Shown here piece after piece: positions 52,449 to 61,174 of a stretch of DNA of 64,000 nucleotides (positions are counted from its first letter, which is position 1; each line of letters begins with the position of its first letter). The DNA comes from CAWJFJ01 sp963800065 (lineage in GTDB: Bacteria; Actinomycetota; Acidimicrobiia; Acidimicrobiales; UBA8190), in NCBI GenBank assembly GCA_963800065.1, contig CAWCZO010000002.1:248001-312000 (forward strand), in the 5' to 3' direction. The notes below the pieces were generated by a model. The model was not told the DNA's origin. It did not search any database and saw only the letters and a list, made by a program, of their open reading frames with translations. The translations under genes were made by a program, and so were the position numbers.

Positions 52449-52687
52449 CCCCCGTCACCGCCACCGGCCCCACCGGGCCTGAGGTCGATGCGGAGGGTGA
52501 GAATGCCGTCAGCCAGGGTGGCTTGGGCGTCCCCGAGCATGGCGTAGTCCATGAAGTCGAGCTGGGCCTGTTCCACGAATCGCTGGCGCTCGGGCCCCTC
52601 TATGGGCGGGATGCCCCGGCTGCGCACTGCCACGGCGCGTGACCGGAAGCGCTCGATCATGGCGGCGGGGTCGAAATCGTCGGTCAC
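52445..52687 (-). CDS. Small conserved protein of unknown function
   Basis: An 80-residue helical, charged protein (DFDPAAMIERFRSRAVAVRSRGIP, then ERQRFVEQAQLDFMDYAML, LADGILTLRIDLRPGG). GTG 52687 follows TACAGT on the minus strand (52700-52695) by 7 nt with no Shine-Dalgarno, which decides the start. It ends with overlapping stops against the flavin reductase. I recognise the R-x-RG-x-PP-x-EG ... MDYA-x3-A pattern as recurring in related genomes from memory, but cannot name a family. Confidence 0.6.
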   Translation of the reverse strand: MTDDFDPAAMIERFRSRAVAVRSRGIPPIEGPERQRFVEQAQLDFMDYAMLGDAQATLADGILTLRIDLRPGGAGGGDGG

Positions 52688-52810
52688 CAGCGTGACTGTA
52701 GTGCGACAAAAGCCGTGCCCAGGGGCGGTGTCGGAGGCCGCGCGCCGACGGGTACACTCGGCCTGTCGCTCGCCGTGGGAGACGCGCCCCGGCCGACGGA
52801 GGAGTCGCTC

Positions 52811-53017
52811 GTGAAAAAGGGACGACATCGCCGCTTCGAAGAGGCCCGCAGCCTGAAGCGTTCGGTCGCCACCGCGCCCGAACGCTGTGCGGAGTGCGGT
52901 GCCGATCCCGAGGACGAGCATGCCTCGTGGTGCATGGCCGAAGCGGACGAACTGGACGACACCCTGGGTGCCGACGCCGTCGCCCGGGAACCCGAGGACG
53001 ATCCCCTGGCCGAGTAG
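52811..53017 (+). CDS. Small Cys-containing protein, possible zinc ribbon
   Basis: A 68-residue acidic protein after a basic start (KKGRHRRFEEARSLKRS). CAECGADPEDEHASWC places three Cys and one His close together, a possible single zinc site. GTG 52811 has GGAGGAG 6 nt before it. A TACACT (52753-52758) is a candidate -10. No family recognised. Confidence 0.62.
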   Translation: MKKGRHRRFEEARSLKRSVATAPERCAECGADPEDEHASWCMAEADELDDTLGADAVAREPEDDPLAE

Positions 53018-53056
53018 GAGTCCGGCCCGCTCTCCGACGGGAACGTCGGCGCTCGC

Positions 53057-53911
53057 TCAGCGACGGCGGACAGCGGGATGGGGAAGGGGCACGGGTACCG
53101 GCACCGGGCCCGGCCTCCCGGTGGGGGCACCGCCACGGGTACCGTTGGATCCGGCGCGTCCGGCGCGGGCCTGGAGATAGCGGACGAGCCTCTTGTAGAT
53201 CTTTCGCCCGCTCAAGGCGACGAGCTCGTCGGCGAGCTCCTCGTAGACGGGCCGGGTCCCCACGAAGGCGTCGGGGTCCTCGGTGCACCACCAGTGGAAT
53301 TCGTCCCCGCCCGGGCCCCAGTCGCGTCGGTCCCACTGCCGGATGACCGACGTCACGTAGCCGTCGTCGGCCACCTCGTCCTCGCGCCGAAGCGGGAGCT
53401 GCCAACAGACGTCGGGCTTGAGCTCGAGATGCGGCACGCCTCGTTCCATGGCGGCGCGGTGCAGAGCGCACCCCGGCCCTCCGGGAAACTCGGGGCGGTT
53501 GAGGAAGATGCAGGCGTCCTTCACCAGCCGCGTACTCAGGTCACCGTTGCGGCCGCGTTTGACGACCCTCGGGCGTCCGCCGTCGCGGGGTTGTCCCTGC
53601 CGCCAGAACTGCCACTGCTCCGGCGTGAGGGTGGCGGCCGCCGCCTCGACCCGCCGCGCGTCCTTCGGTCCCGTGAAGTGGGCGCCGTAGGAGCAGCATC
53701 CCTGCACGAGCTCGGGCGCCGGACCGGTCATGACACCCTGGCAGCCACGACCGAAGATGCACGTCCAGTTGCTCTCCAGGAAGGTCACGTCGAAGAGCCA
53801 GGTGCGCTCGTCGTCGGGGTCGGGGAAGCTCATCCACTCGTGGGTCCCTTCGGGTGCCTGGCGCCAGGCCTCATCGGCCGGGGTGCGGGGGCGGCTCTGT
53901 CGTTGGGCCAT
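53057..53911 (-). CDS. Cys-rich protein downstream of the radical SAM gene
   Basis: A 284-residue protein with eight Cys: 51, 57, 72, 73, 134, 148, 169 and 209, in blocks CIFGRGCQGV, QGCCSYGAHF, ACIFLNRPEF, GPGCALHRA and DVCWQLPL. The spacing resembles YkgJ/DUF3109-type metal-binding clusters, though I cannot assign it. It begins 5 nt after the radical SAM stop, with GGAGG inside that gene, so the two are coupled. The C-terminal 40 residues are Gly/Pro/Arg rich. Product or partner of the radical SAM enzyme is possible (inference). Confidence 0.72.
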   Translation of the reverse strand: MAQRQSRPRTPADEAWRQAPEGTHEWMSFPDPDDERTWLFDVTFLESNWTCIFGRGCQGVMTGPAPELVQGCCSYGAHFTGPKDARRVEAAAATLTPEQWQFWRQGQPRDGGRPRVVKRGRNGDLSTRLVKDACIFLNRPEFPGGPGCALHRAAMERGVPHLELKPDVCWQLPLRREDEVADDGYVTSVIRQWDRRDWGPGGDEFHWWCTEDPDAFVGTRPVYEELADELVALSGRKIYKRLVRYLQARAGRAGSNGTRGGAPTGRPGPVPVPVPLPHPAVRRR

Positions 53912-53916
53912 GGTTG

Positions 53917-55386
53917 TCAGCTCCCTCCGGCCGGCGACGTCGTCTCGACGTGGAGGGCCCGGAATTGTGCGTCGGTGGGCTCGGCGCAGCAGAACCACGC
54001 CTCGGTGAGCCGGGGCCGGTCGTCGGGTGCCAGCGCCGACCGGAGTCGTGCGTCGCCCACAGGGGGTGGCGCCCCGAGGTGGCGGCCGTCCCCCCGGAAG
54101 GCGCTGTCCACGGCCGCCCGAACGGCTCCGTAGGCCCGCCCGGCCGGCCATTCGTCGGCCGCCGCCCGGACGGCGACGGCGGCGATGTCGCGTTGGACGT
54201 CGTCGAGGCGAGGGTCCGGGGACCGCCAGGTCCAGCTCAGCGCTTCGGCGTCGTAGGGACCGAGGGCGCCGTCGAGCGCGCCGGATGAGAGCAGCAGGGA
54301 TCCGGGCGGAACCAGAAGGCGGATGGCGAAGTGGACGGGGTCGACGTTGCCCACCAGGTCGCAGGAGGAGATCAGGTCGAGAAGGTCGCGCAGGTCGGCC
54401 GCCGTGGTCCAGGGGGTGAACGGCATGAGCGACGGCCGGGGCTCGACCTCCGATGCCCGCAAGACCGCCACCGCCTCGATCTCGTCGGCCACCGTGTGGC
54501 CCTTGTCCAACTTGGCCAGGACGTGATCGCTGGCCGACTCGAAAGCCGACACCACGAAGAGCAGGCCGGCCCGGGCCAGGGCCGGCCACATGTCGCGATG
54601 CTGCAGGACGTGTTCGACCTTGGTCGTGACATCGAAGGTCAGATCGGGAAACGCCCCGTGTACGGCCGCCACCACGCGCACGGCGTGATGGGGACCGTTC
54701 AAGAAGTCAGGGTCCCCGAAGGTGATGTGACGGGCACCGAGGTCCACCAGCTGAGCGACGTCGGCCACCACGGCGTCCTCGCCCACCAGGCGGGTCCGGC
54801 CGTCGTAGACGACGGGAACGGGGCAGTGACGGCACCGGTGGGCGCAGCCGTGGCTGGCTTCCACGTATCCGGCCATCCGCAGTTCGCCGGCGGCCGACAG
54901 CCTGGCGTAGCGATCGAGAGGGGGGAGCAGACGGCGGGCGGGGAGGCCGAATCTCCCACGCCCGAGCGAGACCAGGGCCCGGGCGCGCCCGTCTCCCCGG
55001 CGGGGCCCAAGAGCGGCGAGCTCGTCGACCCAGGCCACGAGCGCCGGCTCGTATTCACCGGCGATGGTCCTGTCGACGAGGGTGCCGGTCGGCGACTCGG
55101 CGCGCCCGGCATCGAGCCCCGCATACAGGCCGTAGAGGCAGAGGGGGATGCCGGGGTGGCGGCGACGGACCTCGTCGCACACGGCCAGGGCCAGTCGCAT
55201 GGCGGTGTGCATCGGGACCGAACAGGCCACGACGTCGGCCCACGCCAGGATGTCGGGATCGAGGGGATCGACGGAAAGGTCCATGCAGCGAACGTCGTGG
55301 CCGGCGCGCTCCAGGGCACCCGCCGGCGACGCCACGTGAAGCGGCTGATGGCCGAGTTCATAGGTGGAGATCAACGCCACGTGCAC
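53917..55386 (-). CDS. B12-binding radical SAM enzyme with CCAEP tail
   Basis: A 489-residue protein. Residues 1-130 form a cobalamin-binding-like Rossmann domain (ALISTYELGHQPLHVASPAG, MDLSVDPLDP), with no DxHxxG. Residues about 170-390 are the radical SAM domain, with the cluster Cys C181-x3-C185-x2-C188 in SHGCAHRCRHCPVP and VTTKVEHVL further on. Near the end C466-C467-A-E-P forms the tail motif that I recall names a curated family (CUAEP/CCAEP-tail radical SAM), where selenocysteine can replace Cys. Function is unknown in the family. GTG 55386 follows TACCGT on the minus strand by 6 nt. Confidence 0.88.
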   Translation of the reverse strand: MHVALISTYELGHQPLHVASPAGALERAGHDVRCMDLSVDPLDPDILAWADVVACSVPMHTAMRLALAVCDEVRRRHPGIPLCLYGLYAGLDAGRAESPTGTLVDRTIAGEYEPALVAWVDELAALGPRRGDGRARALVSLGRGRFGLPARRLLPPLDRYARLSAAGELRMAGYVEASHGCAHRCRHCPVPVVYDGRTRLVGEDAVVADVAQLVDLGARHITFGDPDFLNGPHHAVRVVAAVHGAFPDLTFDVTTKVEHVLQHRDMWPALARAGLLFVVSAFESASDHVLAKLDKGHTVADEIEAVAVLRASEVEPRPSLMPFTPWTTAADLRDLLDLISSCDLVGNVDPVHFAIRLLVPPGSLLLSSGALDGALGPYDAEALSWTWRSPDPRLDDVQRDIAAVAVRAAADEWPAGRAYGAVRAAVDSAFRGDGRHLGAPPPVGDARLRSALAPDDRPRLTEAWFCCAEPTDAQFRALHVETTSPAGGS

Positions 55387-55392
55387 GCTGCC

Positions 55393-55398
55393 ACGGTA
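55393..55398 (-). promoter_or_regulatory. -10 box of the radical SAM gene
   Basis: TACCGT on the minus strand, 6 nt before GTG 55386, no Shine-Dalgarno. It suggests the radical SAM/Cys-rich pair is transcribed separately from the ATP-grasp gene, 98 bp upstream. Confidence 0.5.
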
Positions 55399-55484
55399 GC
55401 GGGCCCCACCGCAGGGCCGGAGAACCGGGAGCACCACGACGATGCCGGTGCCGAGACGCCGCCGACGTGGCGGGACCCGGGGCG

Positions 55485-56747
55485 TCAGCCGATGGAGGGG
55501 GTGGCCGACGGCTCCGGGTCCGGAGTCACGCGCACGTCGAGCAACGTCTGTGCGTGCCGCAGCGCGGCCTCGACGGCATCCGGGGTCCGTCCCCGGGCGA
55601 AGACGAATCCGAGGTACCGGTCACCCTCGGGGACCGGGAGCACCCGTCGACCGGGAGCGATGGTGATCTGCACGTCAGTGACACCCGGAACCCGCAGGGC
55701 GGCGTCGCGGCCGTCGACACCCTCCAGGATCCCGGCCCGGGGTATGGGCAGCATCAGCACCCCCGACGCCCGGGCCTGGCGTTTCGTGGGTCCGATCTCT
55801 CGGCCCAGCGCCTGCGCCAGGACCAACTGCTCGAGCGTGCGACCGGTGGAGAAGGTCAGGGTCCGGGCGCACAGACCGCCGATGGTCCGGGCTGCCACCT
55901 CGATCACCGACGCCCGGCCGTCGCTCACCCGGATCTCGGCGTGGACCGGTCCCTCGGTGAGTCCCAGGGCGTGGCAGGCCCCGGCGGTGGCGGCCACCAC
56001 CGCCGACAGGTCGGTGGGGACGAGGCGCGAGGGCGTGACGTAGATCGTCTCCTCGAATGCCGGACCGTCGAGTGGGTCGGGCTTGTCGAACACGGCGAGG
56101 ACGGCGAGATCGCCGTCCGTGAGCAGTCCTTCGACGGCGACCTCCGGTCCCGGGACGAAGCGTTCCAGGATCAGGGGCCCGTCGCAGTCGGCGCTGGACC
56201 CGGTGGCGATGCGACGCACGCGATCCACGACGGCGATGGCGTCCTCGATCGTGTCGGCCCGCAGGACGCCCTGGCTGGCCGAGAGCATGGTGGGCTTGAC
56301 GACGCAGGGCAGACCGACGGTCTCGACCAGGCCGGCCACCTCGTCGGGCCCGGCCGCCGGCGGGATGGGGGCGAACACCGGCTGGGGGACCTCGGCCGCT
56401 CCGAGTCTCACCCGCATGGCGAGCTTGTCCCGGGTGGCGGCCACGGCGTCGGGGTGGTTGTGCCGCAGTCCCAGGCGGGCCGCCGCCGTGGCGGCGGCGA
56501 CGGCTCCCCGGTCGTCGACGGCCACCACGGCATCGAGAGGGGCCACGGCATCGTGGGCGATGATGGCGTCCGCCGCCGCCTCGGGATCGTCCAGTGGGAC
56601 CTGGACCGATCGACGGCCCATGAGGTCCCGCAGCGCGTGGGCCTGGTCCCCCCCGATCACCACGTCGACCTCGAGGGTCCGGGCGGCCTCCAAAAAGTCC
56701 GCCACCCGGTAAGTAGCGGTCGGAACGAGGAGGAGAACACGGGCCAT
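55485..56747 (-). CDS. ATP-grasp enzyme
   Basis: A 420-residue ATP-grasp ligase: N-terminal pre-ATP-grasp domain (ARVLLLVPTATYRVADFLEAA), then ATP-grasp motifs DKLAMR (about 108), LPCVVKPTMLSASQGV (about 153), LILERFVPGPEVAVEG (about 198) and IEVAARTIGG (metal-binding Glu, about 303). C-terminal 110 residues form the usual beta domain. Enzymes of this kind join a carboxylate to an amine or thiol. ATG 56747 lies next to divergent nfuA. Substrate unknown; its place before the radical SAM gene suggests one pathway, without proof. Confidence 0.85.
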   Translation of the reverse strand: MARVLLLVPTATYRVADFLEAARTLEVDVVIGGDQAHALRDLMGRRSVQVPLDDPEAAADAIIAHDAVAPLDAVVAVDDRGAVAAATAAARLGLRHNHPDAVAATRDKLAMRVRLGAAEVPQPVFAPIPPAAGPDEVAGLVETVGLPCVVKPTMLSASQGVLRADTIEDAIAVVDRVRRIATGSSADCDGPLILERFVPGPEVAVEGLLTDGDLAVLAVFDKPDPLDGPAFEETIYVTPSRLVPTDLSAVVAATAGACHALGLTEGPVHAEIRVSDGRASVIEVAARTIGGLCARTLTFSTGRTLEQLVLAQALGREIGPTKRQARASGVLMLPIPRAGILEGVDGRDAALRVPGVTDVQITIAPGRRVLPVPEGDRYLGFVFARGRTPDAVEAALRHAQTLLDVRVTPDPEPSATPSIG

Positions 56748-56778
56748 GGCCCTATGATGGACCGGGGAGGTAGCGGCC

Positions 56779-57441
56779 ATGGCCGAGGATGTCGGACCGG
56801 CCGGAAACGGCCACACGGGCACAGCGGTGCTCACGATCACGCCTGCGGCCCGCTCGGTGGTCCTCGACGCCCGCGCCCAGGAGGTCGATGCCGAGAGGCT
56901 GGCCCTGTGGGTCGAGGTCACCGGATCACGCGAAGGCGCCTACACCTACGACATCTATTTCCAGGTGGCGGCCGATGCCCACGAGGCCGACTCGGTCGGC
57001 GGCAGCGACGACCTCAAGGTGGTGGTCCCCCAGTCCAGTGTGGCCCGTCTGGTCGGCGCCCGACTGGACTGGTCCGACGAGGGCGAGGGCGGTCTCGTCA
57101 TCCTCAACCCGAACACGCCGCCGCGGACCGATGTCTTCGCCAGCCGCCCTCCGGGCGATCTCTCGGGTGATCTGGCCCAGCAGGTCCTGGCCGTCCTGGA
57201 AGAGCAGGTGAATCCGTCGATCGCCATGCACGGAGGTCGGGCGGACCTGGTGGCGGTGGAGCAGGACGTGGTCTACCTGCGTCTGAGCGGCGGCTGCCAG
57301 GGATGCGGCTTGGCCACGGTGACGTTGTCCCAGGGCATCGAAGTGGCGCTGCGTGACGCTCTGCCCGAGATCGTGTCGGTGGTGGATGTCACCGATCACG
57401 CCAGCGGCGCCAATCCTTTCTACGAGCCCTCGAAGAAGTAA
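56779..57441 (+). CDS. nfuA: Fe-S cluster carrier NfuA-like protein
   Basis: A 220-residue protein with an N-terminal A-type (HesB/IscA-like) domain that lacks the three Cys, as in E. coli NfuA (LTITPAARSVVLDARAQEVD, LNPNTPP), and a C-terminal NifU domain holding GGCQGCGLATVTL (Cys-x2-Cys, about 177-180). It carries [4Fe-4S] clusters to apoproteins. ATG 56779 has GGGGAGG upstream and a TATGAT box (56753-56758). It diverges from the ATP-grasp gene, near a radical SAM enzyme that needs such clusters. Confidence 0.88.
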   Translation: MAEDVGPAGNGHTGTAVLTITPAARSVVLDARAQEVDAERLALWVEVTGSREGAYTYDIYFQVAADAHEADSVGGSDDLKVVVPQSSVARLVGARLDWSDEGEGGLVILNPNTPPRTDVFASRPPGDLSGDLAQQVLAVLEEQVNPSIAMHGGRADLVAVEQDVVYLRLSGGCQGCGLATVTLSQGIEVALRDALPEIVSVVDVTDHASGANPFYEPSKK

Positions 57442-57516
57442 CGCGACGACGTCGCTCTCCACCACGGCCACGGGTGGTCCGCGGGGAGCCCGAGGTCGTG
57501 AATTAGCGTGCCCGTG

Positions 57517-58305
57517 ATGGACGCCCTCGTCACGGGGGTGAGTGCTGCCGGTGGATTCGTGCTCGGGGACGGGTTGGAGGTCCTCGTTGACCGCCTGGGG
57601 GAGCGCCGCCCACTCGATCGACCGTGGTGGCGGTGCGAGGCGTGCGGGGAACGAGCCACCGGAATCGGTCTGGTCCCGGTCGCCCGTGTCGTGGCGCGTC
57701 GTCGCGGCTGCCGGTCATGCGCCGTGCCCGTGAAACACCCCTTCCGTCCCGCCGTTCTGGCCGTGGTGAGCGCCGTCGTGCTGGGACTGTTCGCCTCCCG
57801 GTTCGGCGCCGATGTCGTCCTCGCCGCCTACGCCGTCTTCGGTCTGTCCATGGTGGCGATCAGCGCCGTCGACCTCGATCGCTGGATCATCCCGAACTAC
57901 ATCGTCTATCCCACTCTCGCCCTGCTGATCCCCCTCTTCGTGCTGTCCTCGGCCGTCGATCACCGGTGGGGGTCCCTGGGGCGGGCCGCCGTCTGCGGTG
58001 CCGTGGCTTTCCTGGGCTTCTATGTCCTGCACGTGGCCGTTCCCAAGGGCATGGGATTCGGCGACGTCCGTCTGGCCGGGGTCATCGGTCTGGCCACCGG
58101 GTGGTTGGGCTACGGCCACGCCTTTGTCGGCTTCTTCGCCGGCTTCCTGCTCGGAGCGGTGATCGGCATCGTCTTCATCGTGATCTCGGGTGGGGGCCGC
58201 AAGACCAAGATCCCCTTCGGTCCCTTTCTGGCCGCCGGCGCCGTCGTGTCGATCGTGTGGGGGAGCCCCGCCGCTCACGCCCTCTTCCATCGAGGCGGGG
58301 TCTGA
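57517..58305 (+). CDS. Type IV prepilin peptidase (A24 family)
   Basis: A 262-residue membrane protein of the prepilin peptidase family. The N-terminal methylase part has two Cys pairs in RCEACGE and CRSCAV. The catalytic aspartates are in AVDLDRWIIPN (about 119) and GMGFGDVRLAG (GxGD, about 185). About eight helices. ATG 57517 follows TAGCGT (57504-57509) by 7 nt; GTG 57508 and 57514 are alternatives. No pilin or secretion genes are in the window, so its substrate lies elsewhere. Confidence 0.9.
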   Translation: MDALVTGVSAAGGFVLGDGLEVLVDRLGERRPLDRPWWRCEACGERATGIGLVPVARVVARRRGCRSCAVPVKHPFRPAVLAVVSAVVLGLFASRFGADVVLAAYAVFGLSMVAISAVDLDRWIIPNYIVYPTLALLIPLFVLSSAVDHRWGSLGRAAVCGAVAFLGFYVLHVAVPKGMGFGDVRLAGVIGLATGWLGYGHAFVGFFAGFLLGAVIGIVFIVISGGGRKTKIPFGPFLAAGAVVSIVWGSPAAHALFHRGGV

Positions 58306-58371
58306 GGGCGGGCCCCCGTCGTCGGTACCGAGGAACACGTCCCGATAGCCGGGGCGTGAGACCCCCGGCGG

Positions 58372-58377
58372 TAGATT
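58372..58377 (+). promoter_or_regulatory. -10 box of the aro operon
   Basis: TAGATT, 6 nt before the aroC GTG and without a Shine-Dalgarno, indicating a leaderless start of the aroC-nusB operon. No -35 is visible. Confidence 0.5.
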
Positions 58378-58383
58378 GGGACC

Positions 58384-59577
58384 GTGCTCCGCTTTCTGAC
58401 CGCGGGTGAGTCCCACGGCAAAGCCCTGGTCGTGATCGTCGAAGGACTGCCGGCCGGCCTCCCCGTGGGGGTGGAAGAGATCCGGGGCGAGCTGGCCCGC
58501 CGCCGGCTGGGCTTCGGTCGCGGGCCCCGCATGCGATTCGAGGCCGACGAGGTGACGCTGGTGGCCGGCATCCGCCACGGGCGGACGCTCGGTTCGCCGG
58601 TGGCCATCGAGATCGCCAACACGGAATGGCCGAAGTGGGAAGAGGAGATGTCTCCTCACGCCGGCCTTCCGACCAAGGTGCTCACGAAGCCCCGTCCCGG
58701 CCACGCCGATCTGGCCGGGATGCAGAAATACGGCTTCGACGACGCCCGCGACGTCCTCGAGAGGGCCTCGGCGCGTGAGACGGCGGCCCGGGTGGCCGCC
58801 GGCTGCCTGGCCAAGGCCCTGCTGTCCCGGTTGGGGACGGCGGTGGTGAGCCACGTCGTGGCCATCGGGCCCGAGCACGTCGACAGCGGGGCACGCCCCG
58901 GAGCGGCCGATCTCGAGCGCGTCGACGCCTCCGACGTCCGGTGTTTCGACGCCGGCGCCGAACAGCGCATGGTGGCCGCCATCAAGGCGGCGGCCAAGGA
59001 CGGCGATTCTCTCGGGGGAGTGGTGGAGGTCCTCCTCTACGGAGTCCCGGTCGGACTCGGCAGCCACGTGCACTGGGACCGGCGCCTCGACGGCCGGCTG
59101 GCGCAGGCGTTCATGAGCGTCCAGGCGGTCAAGTACGTGGAGATCGGAGAAGGGGCGGCGGGCACGGCCCGGCGCGGCTCCGACGCGCACGACGCCATCT
59201 CCTGGGATGCCCAGTCGGAGACCTACGAGCGGGCCACCACCCGGGCCGGTGGAATCGAGGGCGGGATGTCGACCGGGGGCCTGATCGTCGCCCGGGTGGG
59301 GATGAAGCCCTTGGCCACCTTGAACCGACCTGTTCTCGGCACCGTCGACGTGGTGACGAAGGAAGCGACGGTGTCCTTCAAGGAGCGCACCGACGTGACC
59401 GCCGTCCCGGCCATGGGTGTCGTGGCCGAGACCATGGCGGCCCTCGTCCTGGCGTCGGAAGCACTGCGGAAGTTCGGCGGGGATTCACTGGCCGAGTTCG
59501 TCCGGAATCACGAGAGCTACCTGGCGTCACTGAGGGACGAACCCCCTTCGTCGGCCGCCGCGGCCGGCCATGGCTGA
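58384..59577 (+). CDS. aroC: Chorismate synthase
   Basis: Last step of the shikimate pathway: converts EPSP to chorismate using reduced FMN. The 397 residues have MLRFLTAGESHGKALVVIVEG (signature, N-terminus), GRGPRMRFEADEV, the RASARETAAR block and GGIEGGMSTGG, with the FMN/substrate region KPLATL. GTG 58384 is set by the family N-terminus. aroK starts 8 bp inside its end. Confidence 0.97.
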   Translation: MLRFLTAGESHGKALVVIVEGLPAGLPVGVEEIRGELARRRLGFGRGPRMRFEADEVTLVAGIRHGRTLGSPVAIEIANTEWPKWEEEMSPHAGLPTKVLTKPRPGHADLAGMQKYGFDDARDVLERASARETAARVAAGCLAKALLSRLGTAVVSHVVAIGPEHVDSGARPGAADLERVDASDVRCFDAGAEQRMVAAIKAAAKDGDSLGGVVEVLLYGVPVGLGSHVHWDRRLDGRLAQAFMSVQAVKYVEIGEGAAGTARRGSDAHDAISWDAQSETYERATTRAGGIEGGMSTGGLIVARVGMKPLATLNRPVLGTVDVVTKEATVSFKERTDVTAVPAMGVVAETMAALVLASEALRKFGGDSLAEFVRNHESYLASLRDEPPSSAAAAGHG

Positions 59578-60118
59578 GCGTCTGTTGCTCGTCGGGATGA
59601 TGGGTTCCGGCAAGACGACGACAGGCCGTTTGGCGGCGGAGCGACTGGGATGGAGGTGGGTGGACACCGACACCGAGGTCTCCCGGGCCGAAGGGGCGAC
59701 CGTGGCCGATCTCTTCGCTCGTCACGGGGAGGCCCGCTTCCGAAAGGTCGAGGCCACCGCCCTGGCGTCCGTCCTCGAAGGTGACGAACCGCTCGTCGTC
59801 TCGGTGGGGGGCGGTGTCGTGCTCGACGAGGGCAACCGGGACACCCTGCGGGCCGCCGGAACCGTGGTGTGGCTGCGGGCCCGGCCCGAGACGTTGATCG
59901 AGAGAGTCACCGGCGACGCCGACCGGCCGTTGCTCATCGGGGCCACGGCACAGCAACGGGCCGAGACCCTTCGTCGTATCGACGCCGAACGGCGAGCCTT
60001 GTACGCGGCGGTGGCCGACGACATCGTGGACGTCGACGACCTCGATCCCGGCCAGGTGGCGGAGCGCCTCCTCGAGCGTGTCGGTGGACACGTCCCCGAT
60101 CGAGAGGCGAGATCATGA
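59570..60118 (+). CDS. aroK: Shikimate kinase
   Basis: Phosphorylates shikimate with ATP. The 182 residues contain the P-loop GMMGSGKTTTG (about 9-19), WVDTDTEVSRAEG (shikimate/Mg Asp), ARFRKVEATAL and VSVGGGVVLDEGN (Walker-B-like GGG). DRPLLIG and the lid follow. It overlaps aroC and ends in an ATGA overlap with aroB. Confidence 0.96.
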   Translation: MAERLLLVGMMGSGKTTTGRLAAERLGWRWVDTDTEVSRAEGATVADLFARHGEARFRKVEATALASVLEGDEPLVVSVGGGVVLDEGNRDTLRAAGTVVWLRARPETLIERVTGDADRPLLIGATAQQRAETLRRIDAERRALYAAVADDIVDVDDLDPGQVAERLLERVGGHVPDREARS

Positions 60119-61161
60119 TCACCGTCCCCGTCGCCCTCGGCGATCGCTCCTACGACGTCTTCGTGGGACGGGAGATCCTCGGCCTGCTCGGCGAGGTACT
60201 GCCCGGCGGAGTCCAAAGGGTGGCCATCGTGACCCAGGACGGGATCGACGTCGACATCGATGCCGGCGTTCCCGCCGACGTCATCGTGGTGCCGCCGGGC
60301 GAGGGGGCCAAGAGGTTGGCGCAGGTGGAGGACCTCTGTCGTGCCTTCGCCAGCAGCGGACTGACGAGGTCCGACGCCGTGGTGGCGGTGGGGGGAGGGG
60401 TGGTGAGCGACCTCGCCGGTTTCGCCGCCGCCGTCTTCCACCGCGGTCTTCCCTACGTGACGGTGGCCACCACCCTGCTGGCCCAGGTGGACGCGGCCAT
60501 CGGGGGCAAGACGGGAGTCAACCTGCCCGAAGGGAAGAATCTGGTGGGCGCCTTCTGGCAACCAGCGGCCGTCCTCTGTGACGTCGGCGTCCTCTCCACC
60601 CTGCCGGCGCGCGAGTGGGCGTCGGGGCGTGGCGAGATGGCCAAGTACGCCTTCCTCGGGGAGTACCTCCCCGGGGTGCCGGGCATGTCGTTGCTGGACC
60701 TGCCGCTCGAGGAGCAGGTGGCGCGGTGCGTGGCCATCAAGGCGGCGGTGGTGGCCAGCGACGAGCGCGAGTCGGATCGGCGCATGGTCCTGAACTACGG
60801 GCACACCCTGGCCCACGCCCTGGAGGCCGCCGCCTTCGGTCCCGACGCCCGGTGGGACCTCCGCCACGGCGAGGCGGTCGCCGTCGGGCTCGTCTTCGCC
60901 GCCCAGCTGGCCCGCCGGCTCGGCCGGATCGACGACGCCCGGGTGGCCCTGCACCGCAAGGTGGTGGGCGGCTTCGATCTTTCCGCCGACATGCCCACCG
61001 GCGCCTCGGCCGGGCAGCTGCTGTCCTTCATGGCCCGCGACAAGAAGGGGCGCCACGATCTCACCTTCGTTCTCGACGGACCGGACGGGGTGGAGCCGGT
61101 CCACGCCGTGCGCCACGACGAGGTCCTCGCCACCTTGACAGAGATGGGGTGCGCACCGTGA
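60115..61161 (+). CDS. aroB: 3-Dehydroquinate synthase
   Basis: Second shikimate-pathway step: DAHP to 3-dehydroquinate, NAD- and zinc-dependent. The 348 residues show PPGEGAKRLAQVE, AVGGGVVSDLAGFAAAVFHRG, TTLLAQVDAAIGGKTGVN, and the zinc ligands Glu and His in MAKYAFLGE, NYGHTLAHALEA and RHGEAVAVG. ATG 60115 overlaps the aroK stop. The carrier-type GKTGVN is intact. Confidence 0.97.
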   Translation: MITVPVALGDRSYDVFVGREILGLLGEVLPGGVQRVAIVTQDGIDVDIDAGVPADVIVVPPGEGAKRLAQVEDLCRAFASSGLTRSDAVVAVGGGVVSDLAGFAAAVFHRGLPYVTVATTLLAQVDAAIGGKTGVNLPEGKNLVGAFWQPAAVLCDVGVLSTLPAREWASGRGEMAKYAFLGEYLPGVPGMSLLDLPLEEQVARCVAIKAAVVASDERESDRRMVLNYGHTLAHALEAAAFGPDARWDLRHGEAVAVGLVFAAQLARRLGRIDDARVALHRKVVGGFDLSADMPTGASAGQLLSFMARDKKGRHDLTFVLDGPDGVEPVHAVRHDEVLATLTEMGCAP

Positions 61162-61174
61162 TCGGTTCCGGGTT

